From Chrysogorgia sp. JL179-B06 (taxonomy: Eukaryota > Cnidaria > Anthozoa > Scleralcyonacea > Chrysogorgiidae), in NCBI GenBank assembly GCA_035772405.1, contig JAYKKM010000442.1, positions 449,001 through 513,000 of the forward strand: 64,000 nt of DNA. The letters run 5' to 3'. The notes below the pieces were generated by a model, which was not told where the DNA came from, searched no databases, and worked only from the letters and a program-made list of their open reading frames with translations. Below are positions 11,871-24,873 of this stretch, one piece after another. The number at the start of each line of letters is the position of its first letter. The first letter of the stretch is position 1. Made by a program: the position numbers and the translations under genes.

Positions 11871-12837
11871 AAACCTCGGCAGAACACAACTTATAATTTT
11901 GCTTTAATATATATATCAGAATTATCTTACACAACATGTGAGTGTAGTTTCTCATGTACACTAAGACTACACGCACAAAGCCAGGTGTTACAAAACTCTT
12001 AAGCGTCACTATATAACTAACAGTCTAACATTATTGTGCTATTTGTTGTATTGTATTGCAAATACTGCAATATGGCTAGCTCTGCTACTAGTGACATCAG
12101 TGTTGTTCTGGGCATTTGTTTGCATGGCGAGAAATGAAGGCCACGCACGTGCGTTGGGAATCAATGTATACAACACAATTCTCACCCGAATAGTAATTAC
12201 ATAGGGAGAATAAAGAAATGTCTTAATATGTCTCTAGATGTTTGAGAAAACCTATCATTTCAATCTGATACAAGCAAAGTGAAGTATCATGATTCATGAC
12301 TGAAATATCATTGGCAAACCTGTTTTTACGTTTCTGAACGATGCGTTTATCGCAAACGAATTTTGACCAAATGCTCAACAGGAATATGGAGAAATCGTAA
12401 TTAGCACTGACCTTGCTTCCTATGCCATTCAAATACATCCATTTCAGTCAGTTTACAAGCTGGTTTCAATCTGATTCGAGTTGCCCAAGAGACAGTTCCT
12501 TCGGTTGTATATATGATTTTTTGCGTGTATTTGTGATCTCTGTGTTTTCTCAGTGTCGAATCTTGTATTAGTCCTTTCTCCGGATTCTGCGCATAATTTT
12601 GAGTGCAATTCATTGCGTACTAGATGGTATATTTCCATTTCTTGTCTTGCATGTATCGTGGTTCGATATATTGGCCGCCATTTGTTTAGGTACCAGTCTC
12701 TTAAACTGTAAATAAACACTCGACTTTGAAAACTACGCGACAAAATTGGCGGTATTTTTAAATATATGAATATGTATGAAGGCGAAGACGAGGCCTCTAT
12801 TTAATAAATAACTTAACACTTAACAAACAGTGTTATA

Positions 12838-12970
12838 TTGCAGGTTCGATTCCTGTCCGGGACATAATTTTTCTGAGGATACGAGCTTGACGATCGTGCA
12901 TGTATCGTCTAAGTTCTCCCACATTCACAACAGCAGTATTATATATAAACAGTGTTATATATTAAACAAG
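12838..12970 (+). repeat. tRNA-derived SINE fragment
   Basis: Starts at the tRNA box B (GGTTCGATTCC at 12843) and continues with a tail CTGAGGATACGAGCTTGACG shared with the SINE at 21551-21755 and the pieces near 59580-59940. The box A half is missing. Confidence 0.65.
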
Positions 12971-13324
12971 CAAACACTAAACAGGCGATGGATTTCTCAT
13001 TTCCATAAAAAATTAATTATTGATTGGATGGCGAATCCAGAGTCAGAAATCCAATGAATTAAACTATGTTAAATTACTGGACAATTGTCATTCTATTCCT
13101 GAAAACAACGTGAAAATGTATTGTTGGTAGTCTGGGTAATAGTATAGTGCCCAACGCCTTCCTCCGCCCCGTCCCCTAAATGTATTTCATTTCTCGTCAC
13201 GAAGAAAGTTGGAATTTTCTTCATAGAGAATTATTCAATATTTTATTAAGTTTGTTCTAGAACTGTAGGTCGAAAAATATTGAAAGGCAACAGATTAATT
13301 TTTGATATAATTTGTTATTTTTAG

Positions 13325-13498
13325 GAGCATGAAAAAGCGAAACTTGTGTCAAACTTGGCACAACCTCATATTGTGGTCCTTGGAACTGCATTGGAGTATG
13401 ACAGGCTATTTATTGCAATAGAGGCAACTGCTGTTTTGAGCAACTGCTGTTTTGAGGCTGTTCTTTCCTTGTTGACAAATTTCTATATTTTAATATAG
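13325..13498 (+). CDS. Probable last exon of the gene in the CACTA-like element
   Basis: Follows a strong acceptor (TTATTTTTAG) and stays open to a TAG at 13496. It reads SNLAQPHIVVLGTALEYDR then LFIAIEATAVLS and ends FEAVLSLLTNFYILI. The pattern (a VVLG strand, an IAIE strand, then a hydrophobic helix ending in FY) resembles the C-termini of element-encoded proteins in marine invertebrates, but I cannot name the family. It could be the 3' partner of the SAM exons at 2538-2833. A 16-bp tandem duplication (ACTGCTGTTTTGAG) lies inside it. Confidence 0.4.
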   Translation, partial: EHEKAKLVSNLAQPHIVVLGTALEYDRLFIAIEATAVLSNCCFEAVLSLLTNFYILI

Positions 13499-13929
13499 AT
13501 TATGGTAACGCCAAGGGTGTGTTATCCTTTTTGGAAACTGTAGTTCTTGGCAACACTAAGCAAAGTGGTCAGTTGCCAATAAGGGTTGCAATTTTTCAAT
13601 GCATTGTCATAAGTATTTCATGAGAACCATGTTTATATTTTGGCTATTATTTTAGGTTATTGTTATCAATGAATTGAAAAACTTTATTTGATCAGACAGT
13701 CGAACTCTTATGCAAGTTATTCACAAAATAGGTTGCAGCAAGTACAGTAATCAATGTGATATTAGACAATGCCTTTAGGTTATTAATATTGCTAGTTATG
13801 GTTCGGTATATTATTTCTTTTGTTAACTTCGCAAATTAAAATGATAATATTTTCTGTTTAATTACAATTATTATTCATTCTAAATATTGTACAGTTGCTG
13901 TATTTTAATATTTTGTTCGACTCTAAATA

Positions 13930-14720
13930 GCTCCGCTCCGCAAGCTAAATCGACACTTTCTTGGGGCCATAATGCCACCGAATAGGAGCCAAATTAACTC
14001 CTTGATTTTCCAAAATGGCTCCGCGATTTTCTGAAATGGCCCTTGTCAAAAGTTGAAACAGCCCCTGCTTCTTCCAGAACAGCCCTTGATTGGGGCTGAA
14101 ACTGCTCTCTATTGTTGGAGCCAAAATAGCTCCGCTCCGCAAGCTGAATCGACACTTTTTTGGGGCCATAATGCCACCGAATAGGAGCCAAATTGACTCC
14201 TAGATTTTCCAAAATGGCCCCACGATTTTCTGAAATGGCCCTGGTCAAAAGTTGAAACAGCCCCTGCTTCTTCCAGAACAGCCCTTGATTGGGGCTGAAA
14301 CTGCTCTCTATTGTTGGAGCCAAAATAGCTCCGCTCCGCAAGCTGAATCGACACTTTTTTGGGGCCATAATGCCACCGAATAGGAGCCAAATTGACTCCT
14401 AGATTTTCCAAAATGGCCCCGCGATTTTCTGAAATGGCCCTGGTCAAAAGTTGAAACAGCTCCTGCTTCTTCCAGAACAGCCCTTGATTGGGGGCTGAAA
14501 CTGCTCTCTATTGTTGGAGCCAAAATAGCTCCGCTCCGCAAGCTGAATCGACACTTTTTGGGGGCTATAATGCCACCGAATAGGAGCCAAATTGACCCCT
14601 TGATTTTCTAAAATGGCCCCGCGATTTTCTGAAATGGCCCTGGTCAAAAGTTGAAACTGCCCCTGCTTCTTCTGAAACAGCCCTTACTTAAAGCTGAAAC
14701 AGCCCATACCCTGCAGGGGT
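13930..14720. repeat. Four tandem 199-bp units, right subterminal block of the CACTA-like element
   Basis: Units start at about 13930, 14129, 14328 and 14528 with AGCTCCGCTCCGCAAGCT. Each unit is itself made of short motifs (GAGCCAAAATAGCTCC, AAAATGGCCCC, GAAACAGCCCC) akin to those in the left subterminal block at 1660-2330. The long minus-strand frames here are repeat translations. Confidence 0.85.
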
Positions 14721-14843
14721 CAAATCACCCCTTAGGGGCCATCTTATTATAGGTGCCATTTTGACCCCAAAAAAAGATCTATTCTGGGGTCACCGTTTCG
14801 GCCCCCTTTTTTGGGTCGTTTCAGCCCATTTTCATTTACAGTG

Positions 14844-17800
14844 CAGTCAGTGGAAACTAATTTATGGTACTAGAATAACATTTAAAATAATAATGTATGG
14901 TAAATAATTATATGTAGTACATGTACTGTGAACAGTGGAAACTCATGTTGTCAAGACTTCGAGTCTTTGGGCAGCAGGTTGTCAAGACCTTGAGTCTTTC
15001 GGCAGCCAGTGGAAACTACTTTATGGTACTAGAATAACATTTAAAATAATAATGTATGGTAAATATATATAGTACATGTACTGTGAACTGTAGAAACTCA
15101 TGTTGTCAAGACTTAGAGTCTTTGGGCAGCAGGTTGTCAAGACCTTGAGTCTTTCGGCAGCCAGTGGAAACTAATTTATGGTACTAGAATAACATTTAAA
15201 ATAATAATGTATGGTAAATAATTATATATAGTACATGTACTGTGAACTGTGGAAACTCATGTTGTCAAGACTTCGAGTCTTTGGGCAGCAGGTTGTCAAG
15301 ACCTAGAGTCTTTAGGCAGTCAGTGGAAACTAATTTATGGTACTAGAATAACATTTAAAATAATAATGTATGGTAAATAATTATATGTAGTACATGTACT
15401 GTGAACAGTGGAAACTCATGTTGTCAAGACTTCGAGTCTTTGGGCAGCAGGTTGTCAAGACCTTGAGTCTTTCGGCAGCCAGTGGAAACTAATTTATGGT
15501 ACTAGGATAACATTTAAAATAATAATGTATGGTAAATATATATAGTACATGTACTGTGAACTGTAGAAACTCATGTTGTCAAGACTTCGAGTCTTTGGAC
15601 AGCAGGTTGTCAAGACCTTGAGTCTTTCGGCAGCCAGTGGAAACTAATTTATGGTACTAGAATAACATTTAAAATAATAATGTATGGTAAATATATATAG
15701 TACATGTACTGTGAACTGTAGAAACTCATGTTGTCAAGACTTCGAGTCTTTGGACAGCAGGTTGTCAAGACCTTGAGTCTTTCGGCAGCCAGTGGAAACT
15801 AATTTATGGTACTAGAATAACATTTAAAATAATAATGTATGGTAAATAATTATATATAGTACATGTACTGTGAACTGTGGAAACTCATGTTGTCAAGACT
15901 TCGAGTCTTTGGACAGCAGGTTGTCAAGACCTTGAGTCTTTCGGCAGCCAGTGGAAACTAATTTATGGTACTAGAATAACATTTAAAATAATAATGTATG
16001 GTAAATAATTATATATAGTAGATGTACTGTGAACTGTAGAAACTCATGTTCTCAAGACTTCGAGTCTTTGGGCAGCAGGTTGTCAAGACCTTGAGTCTTT
16101 AGGCAGCCAGTGGAAACTAATTTATGGTACTAGAATAACATTTAAAATAATAATGTATGGTAAATAATTATATGTAGTACATGTACTGTGAACAGTGGAA
16201 ACTCATGTTGTCAAGACTTCGAGTCTTTGGACAGCAGGTTGTCAAGACCTTGAGTCATTCGGCAGGCAGTGGAAACTAATTTAGGGTACTAGAATAACAT
16301 TTAAAATAATAATGTATGGTAAATATATATATAGTACATGTACTGTGAACTGTGGAAACTCATGTTGTCAAGACTTCGAGTCTTTGGGCAGCAGGTTGTC
16401 AAGACCTTGAGTCTTTCGGCAGCCAGTGGAAACTAATTTATGGTACTAGAATAACATTTAAAATAATAATGTATGGTAAATATATATAGTACATGTACTG
16501 TGAACTGTGGAAACTCATGTTGTCAAGACTTCGAGTCTTTGGACAGCAGGTTGTCAAGACCTTGAGTCTTTCGGCAGCCAGTGGAAACTAATTTATGGTA
16601 CTAGAATAACATTAAAAATAATAATGTATGGTAAATAATTATATGTAGTACATGTACTGTGAACAGTGGAAACTCATGTTGTCAAGACTTCGAGTCTTTG
16701 GGCAGCAGGTTGTCAAGACCTTGAGTCTTTCGGCAGCCAGTGGAAACTAATTTATGGTACTAGAATAACATTTAAAATAATAATGTATGGTAAATAATTA
16801 TATATAGTACATGTACTGTGAACTGTAGAAACTCATGTTGTCAAGACTTAGAGTCTTTGGGCAGCAGGTTGTCAAGACCTTGAGTCTTTCGGCAGCCAGT
16901 GGAAACTAATTTATGGTACTAGAATAACATTTAAAATAATAATGTATGGTAAATAATTATATATAGTACATGTACTGTGAACTGTGGAAACTCATGTTGT
17001 CAAGACTTCGAGTCTTTGGGCAGCAGGTTGTCAAGACCTTGAGTCTTTAGGCAGCCAGTGGAAACTAATTTATGGTACTAGAATAACATTTAAAATAATA
17101 ATGTATGGTAAATAATTATATGTAGTACATGTACTGTGAACAGTGGAAACTCATGTTGTCAAGACTTCGAGTCTTTGGGCAGCAGGTTGTCAAGACCTTG
17201 AGTCTTTCGGCAGCCAGTGGAAACTAATTTATGGTACTAGAATAACATTTAAAATAATAATGTATGGTAAATATATATAGTACATGTACTGTGAACTGTA
17301 GAAACTCATGTTGTCAAGACTTCGAGTCTTTGGACAGCAGGTTGTCAAGACCTTGAGTCTTTCGGCAGCCAGTGGAAACTAATTTATGGTACTAGAATAA
17401 CATTTAAAATAATAATGTATGGTAAATATATATAGTACATGTACTGTGAACTGTAGAAACTCATGTTGTCAAGACTTCGAGTCTTTGGACAGCAGGTTGT
17501 CAAGACCTTGAGTCTTTCGGCAGCCAGTGGAAACTAATTTATGGTACTAGAATAACATTTAAAATAATAATGTATGGTAAATAATTATATATAGTACATG
17601 TACTGTGAACTGTGGAAACTCATGTTGTCAAGACTTCGAGTCTTTGGACAGCAGGTTGTCAAGACCTTGAGTCATTCGGCAGCCAGTGGAAACTAATTTA
17701 GGGTACTAGAATAACATTTAAAATAATAATGTATGGTAAATATATTTAGTACATGTACTGTGAACTGTGGAAACTCATGTTGTCAAGACTTCGAGTCTTT

Positions 17801-18450
17801 GGGCAGCAGGTTGTCAAGACCTTGAGTCTTTGGCAGCCAGTGGAAACTAATTTATGGTACTAGAATAACATTTAAAATAATAATGTATGGTAAATATATA
17901 TAGTACATGTACTGTGAACTGTGGAAACTCATGTTGTCAAGACTTCGAGTCTTTGGACAGCAGGTTGTCAAGACCTTGAGTCTTTCGGCAGCCAGTGGAA
18001 ACTAATTTATGGTACTAGAATAACATTAAAAATAATAATGTATGGTAAATATATATAGTACCTGTACTGTGAACTGTGGAAACTCATGTTGTCAAGACTT
18101 TGAGTCTTTGGACAGCAGGTTGTCAAGACCTTGAGTCTTTAGGCAGCCAGTGGAAATACTAGAATAACATTTAAAATAATAATGTATGGTAAATAATTAT
18201 ATATAGTACATCATGCACGTACTGTGAACTGTGGAAACTCATGTTGTCAAGACTTCGAGTTGGGCAGCAGGTTGTCAAGACCTTGAGTCTTTCGGCAGCC
18301 AGTGGAAACTAATTTATGGTAGTAGAATAACATTTAAAATAATAATGTATGGTAAATAATTATATATAGTACATCATGCATGCACGTACTGTGAACTGTG
18401 GAAACTCATGTTGTAATACTTTGAGTCTTTGGGCAGTAGGTTGTATAAAA
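14844..18450. repeat. Satellite array, about 22 units of ~157 bp
   Basis: The unit runs from CAGTGGAAACTAATTTATGG through ATAATGTATGGTAAAT and TAGTACATGTACTGTGAACT to two copies of a hairpin motif, AAGACTTCGAGTCTT and AAGACCTTGAGTCTT. Neighbouring units differ in small blocks (TATATATA versus TAATTATATATA, CTTCGAG versus CTTAGAG), giving a higher-order pattern. Units degrade after 18150. Confidence 0.95.
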
Positions 18451-18459
18451 TAAATTATA

Positions 18460-19525
18460 TAATATATAATAATAGTGGAAATAGTGTAAAGGACATGTTG
18501 CCAAGAATTTTTGTAAATATGCAAAAAACAGTAGAACTCCAACAGTCAACACAATTAATATTGAAATAAATTAGCGAAAAAATACGCTGAGGCAAGCAGT
18601 AAAAAGCCTTGCCTTCAGCGTTCCTGTGTCGTGTGCTTTTTATCGATCATGTCTCGGATAAAATTTGAGGTTAAAACAAAACAAATGCAAATGATATTAT
18701 CACACAACACAGTACATCGTTCGGTGACTGAAATCGACAAACTAAAAACTATACTTTAACAAATTTGGGCTATTTGTCATTGTTAAAAGCCCAACACATA
18801 TTTGATGAAATATTATTCAAATGCGAAGTATATACTAACCTGGTATATAAAACCATCTACCTTCCTTTCGTGTTTCACTGTCTTTTGCGCGAATGTCAAG
18901 ACGCCATATTTATGTATTTTTTCGAAATCACGTCTTTGCTGGTGTGTCCCGTTGTGGACGGAGCCAGGCATAATAATGTACCTCGAAGTTTTCACTAATC
19001 TTGGGTTAAGCTTATGAGCTAATCGCCTTTTGAACAACCCGGCCCACTATTGATATATACTTGAAATGTTTGAAAGCTTTAAAAAATGTATTTAAATGCG
19101 CTGCTGTAATGCTCGGAAAAGTTTCTTAGCTTTTCAATTTAATATATTCTAAATGCGCATTTAAACTTTAATAAGGCTATTTACACAAACTTTAGCTACT
19201 TTAGTAACCGTTACCACAAAGTGTGAAGTAAATATTTCGCAACAGCAATTTAAAACAAGCCTGTCATGACTATATGTATTCGCACATTTTCTTACATCGG
19301 GAAATATTCGAAGAATATTCTAAACAGGGGATAATGCGCGAATATGGGCCATATTCACGATAGAAATCACACTGGTAATATGGTGTGGATATGGGTAATA
19401 TTCAGGTTCGTATTCACACACGGAATACCACTGCAAACTGGTTTTATTCAGAGGCATGTAGAAATGCGAATATGTCTGAATATTCCCCTTTTCATGCAGT
19501 GTACATAATGCAAATATATAGGGCC
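18460..19525. other. Unannotated host-like sequence
   Basis: No convincing gene. An AGGCAAGCAGTAAAAAGCCTTGCCT imperfect hairpin lies at 18590-18620. Confidence 0.3.
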
Positions 19526-19529
19526 CATT

Positions 19530-20965
19530 CAAATTGGGTTTACTAAGACATATTAGGGTTTTTCCATGATTGTTGGTGTGGATAAATTATATACAGCAAT
19601 TTAATAATTCTACCCACATTGGACTACTGCGATGTTGAGCTGGCAGCGATGTGGATAACTTAATATTGATTTATCTCGAGAGGTCTCAACGCAGAGCAGG
19701 GAAACTGATCTCCCCTAACTCGGGACTTGAAACTGATTGGTTAATATAAACCCTAGGATTGATACCTCTTGTAATTAGAAGTAATGCTAGTTAATCTAAA
19801 GAACTAATTTCATCTCAATGATGTTTTTGCACCTTATCAATTGCCTTAATTGACTTAATTAATTTTGACTAAAAATAAATAATGACTAAATTAGTTTTTG
19901 TAACATTGTACTGAACATATATGAATTATGTTTTTATATTTGCAATAACTTTAATTTGTTAGGAAATAAGACTGCCATTGATACCATTGTTAGCATTGAA
20001 GGGGCTATCCTGTATAAATATTATTGTATTATAACTAGAAATACGTTATACGCAACACCCCTCGCCCACTACTGTTTGAAACTTTTATAGCGTAGTTGCT
20101 AATTTACTACTGTAATACAGTACTGTAGTTATGCGCTTTGTCCTAGTGACATCATCAACGTTCAATCATTTTTGTTTTGGACACCTCCGTTCAATAATTC
20201 ACAGTATTCGACGGAATTGGGGAACAGTGTTGAGATGACCTGGTACTTTGTGTTAGGTATGCAAAATGGTTGCAACATTTCATTGGTCTGCAGATTACAC
20301 CAGTCACAAGTGATTGATGTGGCGACGCGGCCGGGTCCCTTGCAAGGTCTCAGGCTATTTTGCCCCACCTTCTCACCGACCTTGTGATTAATGAAATAAT
20401 CAACTATAAAAAGACACCAAAGACTGTTAAAGAATGAAGGAAGAAAGTGCATTCTCTTTATCATTCAAATGTCTAGGGGTGCATATAGTGCAAATGTATG
20501 AACATCAATTTGGTTTTCATACAGTATTAGGGATTCTATCCCGATTGTTGGTGAGGATAGATGCTCTTGGGGTCTCAATGCAGGGCAGAGAAACTGACCT
20601 TTCCTAAGTCTGGACATGAAACTGATCGGTTAATAGAAACCCTAGGATTGGTACCATATGTTAGTTAAGAAATGTCTTGAAGGCATTTTACCACCATTTC
20701 TAAAGAACTATTTTAATCTCAATGAATTTGTTCATTGCATACATGTAAGATCATTATCTAATATCTATTGCCTTAATTGACAGTACTACATTTGTAGGAT
20801 TTATACAACTTTCAAGTTATAATTAGTTTTTGTAACATATTGTAGACATACATATGAATACAGTATGTGTAATAAATTTATATTTGTAATAAATAATAAT
20901 TGTAATTTGTTAAGAAACAGAACCCCGTCAATACCAGTGTTAGCTATCCTGTATTTTTATTAGTA
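19530..20965 (+). repeat. Two direct copies of a dispersed repeat
   Basis: Segment 19530-20035 and segment 20490-20965 share long diverged stretches in the same order: ATTGTTGGTG(T/A)GGAT, GGTCTCAA(C/T)GCAG, GAAACTGA(T/C)(C/T)GGTTAATA, ACCCTAGGATTG and AACTAATT(T/C)(C/T)AATCTCAATGA. The 450 bp between them is unrelated. The element type is unknown. Confidence 0.6.
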
Positions 20966-21550
20966 TTATTAATAATGCCTAAACTTTTCCCAATCCCAGA
21001 ATGTATATAGTACAACTCTCTCGGTTAAGTATTTCAAAATTTGTCTAAAGATTTCTGAACAATCACAATGCAGACTATACAAGTTACAACTAACAAACAA
21101 TAACATGACATGGTTGTTTTATTGAAGATAAAATATTGTTCAACGTACTGTATACATTGTAGGCAGAAATACAGATCTTTTATAGGTTGGTGCACTGCCA
21201 AAATAGTGTGTAACAGGTCTCAGACATTCAACGTTTCGAGCGAAAGCCCTTCGTCAAGTCAAGATCGAGTCTTTTATAATTCAACGAAATGCTAATCCTA
21301 ATATAACTACCTAACCAAATTACCAACCCTAACCAAAAAACTATGCTGAAAAGGCATATTAATGTATTAAAAATAATGTTTATCGAACTCGACCGGAAAT
21401 CGAGGGTTGTCACTATATTATATCAGTAATGCTTGGATGTGTAAATATATATACACTGCTGTAGTGAATGCAAGCTACATAGGCAGTACTGTATACCTAT
21501 ATCATGCAACCGAATGTTTTATGTTGAATTTGTAACCAGCTTCACTCTCC

Positions 21551-21755
21551 ATCTGAGTCTCGGTAGCTCAATGGTTAGAAGCAATCAAGTTACAGGTTCG
21601 ATTGCTGTCCAGGACTCAGAATCATTTTATGAGGATATGAGCTTGACAATCCATGTATCATCTTTCTACTCCAATCTCTCCCTTATTCACTATACATGAG
21701 CAGTGTATATATTAACGCTGACCAGTATACAGTAATGCTTGTTTATATACTATAA
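21551..21755 (+). repeat. tRNA-derived SINE
   Basis: Box A TAGCTCAATGG (21564) and box B GGTTCGATTGC (21595) are 31 bp apart, as in a tRNA-related polymerase III promoter. The body (GAGGATATGAGCTTGAC, CTCTCCCTTATTCACTA, CCAGTATACAGTAATGCTTG) is shared with pieces at 12838 and 59580-59940. Confidence 0.8.
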
Positions 21756-21759
21756 ATTG

Positions 21760-22213
21760 TAGGCCAGGCCCAGGTCGTATAAACACTGAAACACAGCTAT
21801 AGTCTACTATATAGGCTCATTATCAATCACAGAATGAACATACTGTATATTTCAAAATATGAACAAACACTTACTGCTACACTGGATATCGTCTTCGAGT
21901 CGCTTTGACTTTTTTCTGTAGCAATCCTTCTTGCTGTGTTGGTTTTGTTACATAAGTATTGAGGTTTTGTTTTTAATAACGACTGTCCCCTCTCGTTCTC
22001 TTCTGCTCGTGCAGCTTCAGCCCGCCATTCGTTATTAAATTACTCATTTCACGTACATTTCACGTTTTTTCGAGTAAAACAACACAAAATTATGTTCTCG
22101 CTCACGACCTTAGATAAATATCCTTTTAGATCCATAAATATCCTTGTTTACCTACTTTCTTCCCCGTGAGCACGTCATTGTAACCAAGACAACCGATGTC
22201 CGCCGTCCCAGCA
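21760..22213. other. Unannotated host-like sequence
   Basis: No supported feature before the truncated 5' end of LINE copy B. Confidence 0.3.
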
Positions 22214-24110
22214 CAAACATTTTACAGAACTTCGAACAATTTATTTATTTCAAAATTTCGAACAATTTTTAAAACAAGTTGATGACGAAAATAAGGAAAT
22301 TATCTTAACTGGTGATTTCAACTGCAACTTCCTAGTGCGGACAAGAAGCCAAGTTACATCCAAATTACTTGACATAATGGATATTTTCCAATTACAACAG
22401 CATATAAAAACTCCGACGAGAGTTACCCCAACTACGTCCACCTTAATTGATGTTATATTAAACCATATTGGGGATAATAAAACATTAGAAACAGGATTCA
22501 TACCGCTTGGGATCAGTGACCACAGTCTAGTATATTTATGCCGGAATCTCAGCCTCCCTAAAGAGACACCTAAAGTTGTTCTAACTAGGCAATACAAAAA
22601 ATACAATGTGAATGCGTTTAATTATGACTTGAATGAAATTTTTAACTCGTACCCGATTACTTCTAATAATCCGAATTAGTTATGGACAGATTTCAAGACA
22701 AAATTTCTCAGCATTGCGGATAAACACGCACCAGTTAAACAAAGGCGTGTTAAAAGCGAACACAAACCATGGATTACAAGCGAGATTAAGCAACAAAGTT
22801 ATCATAGAGATTATTTGAAAAGGCAAGCTATTCGATTAAGATCAACATATTATGATGCAGCCTATAAAAAATGCAAAAATAAGGTAACTAACCTTATAAG
22901 AACTACAAAAGAGAACTACTTTAAAGATAAATTGAGTAATTCTAACAATAGTAAGGAAAGCTGGCAGACTATAAATGAATTATTGAATAAAAATTCTAAG
23001 ACTACTCAGATCAAGCAAATTAATATTGAAGGCAAGACTGAAACAAATGATGAGAAAATGGCAGATGGCTTTAACGAATATTTTTCGACTATAGGCTGTA
23101 GGTTGGCCGAAGGAATTAAGGACAGTAACATTGATCCGCTTAGCTTTGTGACCCCCACCCACGACAATGTCTTTAATTTTACCTTTATTACCATAGAAGA
23201 TGTAATAGGTGCACTAAATTTCATACAATCTAAAAAATCACCAGGACTAGATGGGATTAGTGCAAGGCTGTTAAAAGATGCAGCCCACAACATTGCTGGG
23301 CCATTGGTCGGCATTTTCAATTTATCTCTTCAAACTGCTATATTCCCTGACGACTGGAAGTTAGCTAAAGTAACACCAGTCTTCAAGGAAGGGAATAAGG
23401 ATGACTGCGGAAATTATAGACTAATTTCTGTAATTTCCGTTGTTGCAAAAATCTTTGAGAAATTGGTGTACCAGCAGTTAAAATCCTTTATGACAATAAA
23501 CGGCATTCTTGTGGAGCAGCAGTCTGACTTCCGTTCTCAACATTCTACGGAAACTACTCTGCTTAGCTCCACAAATGAATGGTTGTACAATATGGATAAA
23601 GGCCTGTTTACCGGAGTCTTATTCCTAGATCTTAAAAAGGCTTTTGACACCGTTGATCACACAATACTATTGGCTAAACTAGAAAAATATGGCATCCAAG
23701 GGAATAGCCTTGGATGGTTTAAGTCTTATCTCAAGGATAGAAAGCAGATTTGTTCAATCAATGGTAGGATGTCGTCTGCAAAAAAATATCAAATGTGGGG
23801 TACCACAGGGTTCTAATCTTGGCCCCATTATTTTTCTTTTATACATCAATGACCTTCCAAATAGCTTAAAAGTGTCAAAACCAACACTATTTGCCGACGA
23901 TACAAATCTTACCTGCGAAGGACAAAATTCTAGCGAAATTGAAACAAAACTCAATGAAGAACTTGGAAATGTTCACCAATGGCTAACAGCTAATAAACTT
24001 ACTTTAAATGAAAAGAAAACCGAGTTTATGCTTATTGGCTCGAGATCTCGTCTTGCTTCAATCGAGAATAGTCCAGTATTGACACTAGAAGGTAGACATC
24101 TCAAACGTGT
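22214..24110 (+). pseudogene. LINE copy B, endonuclease end plus reverse transcriptase (5' part, interrupted)
   Basis: The first frames give the end of the AP endonuclease (GDFNCNF, TLIDVILNH, GISDHS), then the reverse transcriptase: KSPGLDGISARLLK, motif A FLDLKKAFDTVDH, motif B GVPQGSNLGP and FADDTNL. Defects include a TAG at 22678, a frameshift at about 23785 and loss of the 5' end. At 24110 the frame meets the left end of the Polinton; it resumes in the same phase at 58262 after removal of the element and one CGTGT copy, so the insertion went into an already existing LINE copy. Confidence 0.95.
24106..24110. other. Target-site duplication, left (CGTGT)
   Basis: CGTGT just outside the left terminus AGTAGTAATATA; repeated at 58257-58261 outside the right terminus TATATTACTACT. 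Confidence 0.9.
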
Positions 24111-24115
24111 AGTAG

Positions 24116-24226
<111 letters not shown>

Positions 24227-24517
24227 ATGTGTTTGGGACTGGGCCGAGCTCTAAGCCAATCAGAATCAAGAATTGATTTGAATGGACCAATCAGAGCACA
24301 GCCAGTCCAAAATTTCCAGGAGGGTGTTCTAGTTTTAAGGTGTGGTCACCCTGTTAAGAGCGACCAGCCATCAAATCAGGGGGGATATGCACCTGGTCGT
24401 ATACAAGAGGTTTTTTGTATTAAAATTATTCAAAAGTGGTCGCGGTCAAGAGTATATATATCACTTTGCTCGTGTTGTTGTACGACCAGTTTTATAGTCG
24501 TCCCTGAGTTTAACGAC

Positions 24518-24560
<43 letters not shown>

Positions 24561-24873
24561 ATGTGTTTGGGACTGGGCCGAGCTCTAAGCCAATCAGAAT
24601 CAAGAATTGATTTGAATGGACCAATCAGAGCACAGCCAGTCCAAAATTTCCAGGAGGGTGTTCTAGTTTTAAGGTGTGGTCACCCTGTTAAGAGCGACCA
24701 GCCATCAAATCAGGGGGGATATGCACCTGGTCGTATACAAGAGGTTTTTTGTATTAAAATTATTCAAAAGTGGTCGCGGTCAAGAGTATATATATCACTT
24801 TGCTCGTGTTGTTGTACGACCAGTTTTATAGTCGTCCCTGAGTTTAACGACCAGAGATTGAAAGTCATTCAAG

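Larger units (their letters stand above)
10985..13320. other. AT-rich interior of the CACTA-like element without a clear gene
   Basis: No supported coding frame. It contains a TACA-rich microsatellite (11776-11870) and a SINE fragment (12838-12970). Possible introns of the element's own gene. Confidence 0.35.
1637..14843. mobile_element. CACTA-like (EnSpm-type) DNA transposon, 13.2 kb, inserted in the satellite
   Basis: The left end reads CACTGTAAATGAAAAAGGG and the right end is its inverted copy (ending CATTTACAGTG), with GGG(T/C)TGAAACGACCC continuing on both sides. The flanks rejoin the satellite if a 2-bp CA is counted as the target duplication (1635-1636 and 14844-14845); the uninterrupted satellite version TTTAGGCAGTCAGTGG occurs at 15310. 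CACTG termini with 2-3 bp duplications and subterminal repeat blocks are typical of the CACTA superfamily. No transposase with catalytic motifs was recognised. The element contains SAM-domain exons, a kinase-like exon, a Ngaro-like retrotransposon and a hAT MITE, so it may be defective and swollen by later insertions. Confidence 0.75.

Noticed and set aside
13945..14647. Overlapping minus-strand ORFs with repeated MAPKKCRFSLRSGAIL-like sequence
   Set aside because: They are translations of the 199-bp tandem repeat, with identical units in shifted frames.
1634..14846. Three-base GCA duplication for the large CACTG element
   Set aside because: It requires the inverted ends to be offset by one base; a 2-base CA duplication with perfect CACTG ends fits better.
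14844..18450. CRISPR-like array
   Set aside because: Units are almost identical over their full length with no unique spacers, in a eukaryotic repeat context.
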